Origin: Salinimicrobium sp963739625
GTDB lineage: Bacteria > Bacteroidota > Bacteroidia > Flavobacteriales > Flavobacteriaceae
Length of the DNA: 64,000 bases
Direction of reading: 5' to 3'
Assembly (NCBI GenBank): GCA_963739625.1
Contig: CAVUAU010000009.1
Location: 287,553 to 351,552, forward strand
Under the pieces are notes generated by a model. It searched no databases, was not told where the DNA came from, and saw nothing but the letters and a program-made list of their open reading frames with translations. Every line of letters starts with the position of its first letter. The stretch's first letter is position 1. This document shows positions 61,149 through 64,000 of the stretch, piece by piece. A program made the translations under genes and the position numbers.

Positions 61149-61535
61149 TTTGTTAGTGTTAGTTACAGTTAGATCACCTAAAACTAAATCTTTTGTTAAA
61201 GCAACTTAGAGTGGTTTAGTAAACGTGCAGGATTTAAAAGTTAACGTAAGAATTTTCGTTCAGTAATTAAAAAGATTTGCCCAAGTTTCCGTTCTCCTGT
61301 CACCTTACATTCCGGAAGAACTTCTGCGGGGTCGTATGTTTCAAAGATGGTCATGCCTTGCGCCAATTCATGACGCAAAAAAAAATATTTATGATCCTTA
61401 TCCCCTTAGGGAGTTATTAGATATACATTTCCCGGTACCGGGGCTTCTCCCGCCCGGGCTCTCCACTTTTCCGAAAAATTAGTATCTTCATCTGCTCTGC
61501 GTTGCCCCTGCCGTCGCAGCATCAAATTCCCCCGT
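61149..61535. other. Intergenic region before the macroglobulin-like gene
   Basis: About 390 bases; no gene or RNA recognised. GTTAGTGTTAGTTACAGTTAG at 61158-61178 is a short simple repeat. Confidence 0.35.
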
Positions 61536-64000
61536 ATGAAAAAAATTTTTCTAGGGGCTGCCCTTTTGTGCTCGGCCCTTTCCTTTTCGCAGTATTCCGG
61601 CCAATGGCAACAAATAGATTCCCTCGAAATAACGGGTCAAATTGAATCGGCCGATGAACTTGTCTCGGGTATACTTCAAACCGCCCGTAAAAACAAAGGT
61701 TTTGACCAGCTCATAAAGGCGAAGATCTATCATTACAAATTTTATCAGGTGAACCATGAGGAGTCAGATCAATTTATTCTGAAAGATCTCAACCATACAA
61801 TTTCTCAGCTCCCGGTACCATCCCGCAATGTACTGCAGAATTATAAAGGACAATTTCTTCAGCAATATTTTAGTCGGCCCGTTGGAAGATCAAAAGGCGC
61901 AAGGAGATCGATAATCCGGATGCCAAAGACATTGCCACCTGGAGTGAGGCCACCTTGCAGGACAGTATAAGAAGCAGTTTTGAAGCTTCCCTGCTCCACA
62001 AGCAGCAACTTAAAAAGACTCCGGTAGAAAACATTGCCGAATTACTGGAGCCGGAGCCTCTCAACCGGAAGTATAAACCTTCTCTTTACGATCTGCTGGC
62101 CTTTAAGGCGCTGGATTACTTTTCTGATACCTCCAATTTCACACCTGTAAAACCTTCGGCGGAATATGATTTTGAGGCTTCGGAATTATTTGGCACCACC
62201 TCACAGTTCCTAAAGCTGAAATTGCCGCAGGCGGCGCAGCAGACTTCCGCAGTAGCAGTTTTAAAAACATTCCAGGAACTTGAAGGAGTGCATTCCGAAG
62301 AAAAAGATCCTACCGCGCTGGTCTTTGCACAGCTGCAACGCTTGAAGTTTGTATTTACCAATACTCAAAAATGGGAAAAATACATGCAGGCCCTGGACAG
62401 GCTTTCTAATAAGTACGAGGGAACAAGGGCAGAGCCTCTGCTGCTTTACACCCTGGCCCAGGCTTATTTTGAAAAAGCCGGTAATATGGGAGAAGACGGG
62501 GAGTTACTGCATCCCGACTTCAACCGAAAAGCAGTAGAGCTGGGGGAAAAGATCATTAAAGACTACCCCAATTCTGAAATGGAACAACGGGCTTTCTCCC
62601 TCATTAGCGCCATTAAGGCCGTAGAACTCAACATTCAGGTGCAAGATTATATACTTCCGAATCAAGCCGGCAGAATGCTGCTTTCTTACAAAAGCATTGA
62701 CTCTGTACAGCTGCAGGTGTTTAAAGTACCTGCCCATTTTCCTCGCGGAAATTCAAGATACCGGGGCCTGGATAATATAGATTCACTGGTAAAAAAAGAA
62801 AAAGCTCTTTTGAGCAAAACTTTGCTGCTGCCGCGCTCTGAAGATTTTAATTTCCACTCCACCGAAGCAATACTTCCTGCCATGGAGCAGGGAACCTACC
62901 TGTTGTATGTCTCAGGCCGAACAGCTTCGGAAAAAATGGCTACAGTTACGGAATTTTGAAGGTCACCGGACTCAGCCTTTCTCAAACTTCATTTGAAAAA
63001 ACTAACCTGTATCGCGTGTTAAATCATGAAACAGGCTTTCCTGAAAAAGGTGTCAGCCTGAAGTGGATTCTGAAAAAAAGGTGTCAAGAGAAAGGACCAC
63101 AGATGAAAATGGGGAGGTCTTTGTAAAAAAATCATCCGATTATTCACGGCTTGACTATGTAATGGCTACGAAGGACGGCGATATGCTCATCTCTGATTTC
63201 TGGGAGGGTTATTTTGGTGGGAATGATAAAGAGGACGATGCTCTAAAAGCCAAAACGCTGCTGTACCTTGACCGGGCAATTTATCGTCCCGGGCAAAAAG
63301 TCATTTTAAAGGGGTGCTCCTAAGCCATAAGAACGGGAAGACTCAAACGGTTCCCCATGAATTTGTGAAGATATTATGTTGATGATCCCAATGAGGAGGA
63401 GGTTACCAGCTTCAGATTAAAAACCAATAAGTTCGGCTCGTTTAACGGGGAATTTTTACTTCCAAAAAATGGCATTACCGGCAGCTTCAGCATTTATACC
63501 GAGGAAGACGCAGAGTCTGAAACCCCTTTTTGGGAGGAGGTTTGGGATGATGGTGATTATATGGATGAGGAGGTGTATTTTAATGTGGAGGAATATAAAC
63601 GCCCCAGTTTTGAAGTCAGTTTTGATACCATCAACCAGACCTACAGCTTTGGAGACAGCATTCGCGTGAGCGGTAATGCCCGTGCCTTCATGGGTTCTCC
63701 CGTGAGCGGGGCCCGTGTGGCGTACACCGTGAAGAGGCGCGAAGTGGTTTATCGCTGGTGGTACTATGATCGGGGAGATTTTACCAGCATTAAAACAGAC
63801 ACCCTGCTTACCGGTGAAAAAGGGGATTTTTCGCTGACTTTCCCTGCGGAAATAGCTGCGGGTGATCAACAAAAGCAGGAACTCATTTATGAATACAGCA
63901 TTGAAGCGACCGTCACTGATGTTTCGGGAGAAACGCGTGAAGGCAGTAGCAGCCTCAAGATCGGGAAAAAGAACCTGTTGCTGAAACTGGACCTTCCAGA
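61536..64000 (+). pseudogene. Alpha-2-macroglobulin-like protein gene with five apparent frame breaks (3' end outside window)
   Basis: Signal peptide MKKIFLGAALLCSALSFSQ, then TPR-like helices (LLLYTLAQAYFEKAGN; GEKIIKDYPNSEMEQRAFSL) and the MG2/MG-type macroglobulin strands (LYLDRAIYRPGQKVILKG; NVEEYKRPSFEVSFDTINQT; YSFGDSIRVSGNARAFMGSP; LKIGKK). The bait-region homologue and end lie beyond the window. Protein continuity needs one base added near 61880, one A added in the A run at about 62931, one base added near 63062, one G added in GGGG near 63312 and one base removed near 63377. From there the frame is open to base 64000. Either the gene is decaying or the sequence is of low quality here. 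Confidence 0.8.

Overview
The window looks like chromosome of a marine or soil member of the Flavobacteriaceae (Bacteroidota), close in style to Gramella, Salegentibacter or Zunongwangia. The signs are TAnnTTTG-type promoters, a SusC/SusD pair, DUF6377 and DUF4230 proteins, GSCFA, DUF5522 and DUF2797 proteins, a fused HPPK-deoxynucleoside kinase, and REP-like palindromes typical of that phylum.

Layout. 1-4.3 kb is backbone: FAD oxidoreductase, DUF983 protein, ABC-F ATPase, small Cys-rich protein, SEC14/STAS-like protein and the initiator tRNA. 4.29-23.04 kb is a genomic island inserted in that tRNA gene, bounded by perfect 88-bp direct repeats that start at the anticodon loop. It ends in a full tyrosine integrase and carries tandem 10-mers just inside both ends. 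Its main cargo is a polysaccharide utilisation locus: DUF6377 sensor-regulator, two surface/secreted proteins, SusC, SusD, a GH71/GH99-like hydrolase and a GH97 (SusB-like) alpha-glucosidase. Around the cargo are mobile-element debris, an integrase C-terminal fragment, a chimeric remnant of a type I restriction system (start of HsdM joined to the end of HsdR) and iteron-like repeats next to a winged-helix-like protein.

23-27.5 kb holds three regulators (sensor-less hybrid histidine kinase, membrane AraC-type regulator, PAS-LuxR regulator) and a small DUF4403-like protein. 27.5-31.2 kb is era, a CPA1 Na+/H+ antiporter and der. 31.5-34.7 kb is a minus-strand operon (M23 peptidase, MerR, LemA, two TPM-domain proteins), divergent from alaS. 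37.5-44.1 kb has GSCFA and DUF4230 genes, aromatic amino acid hydroxylase, a DUF4136 lipoprotein, hutU and a DUF5522 gene; this stretch is dotted with REP-like palindromes. 44.1-57.6 kb carries a small HExxH membrane protein, an ACC deaminase/D-cysteine desulfhydrase family enzyme, a LysM glucosaminidase, hemL, a GH3-like protein, a DUF2797 protein, a frameshifted AsmA-like gene, folK-dNK, a TrmH-type methyltransferase and mutS.

57.6-64 kb is more plastic: a GIY-YIG nuclease gene sits between two copies of the 3' end of tRNA-Leu plus its terminator, then come tRNA-Leu, tRNA-Gly, an antitoxin with a frame-broken ParE toxin, a methyltransferase, small hypotheticals, and an alpha-2-macroglobulin-like gene broken by five apparent indels up to the window edge.

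The most notable signals are the initiator-tRNA island with its PUL, the tRNA-Leu/GIY-YIG unit, a 15-bp palindrome (AAAAATGNCATTTTT) that recurs in the backbone but was not seen in the island, the HsdM-HsdR chimera, and a GSCFA gene with no canonical start codon behind a palindrome.
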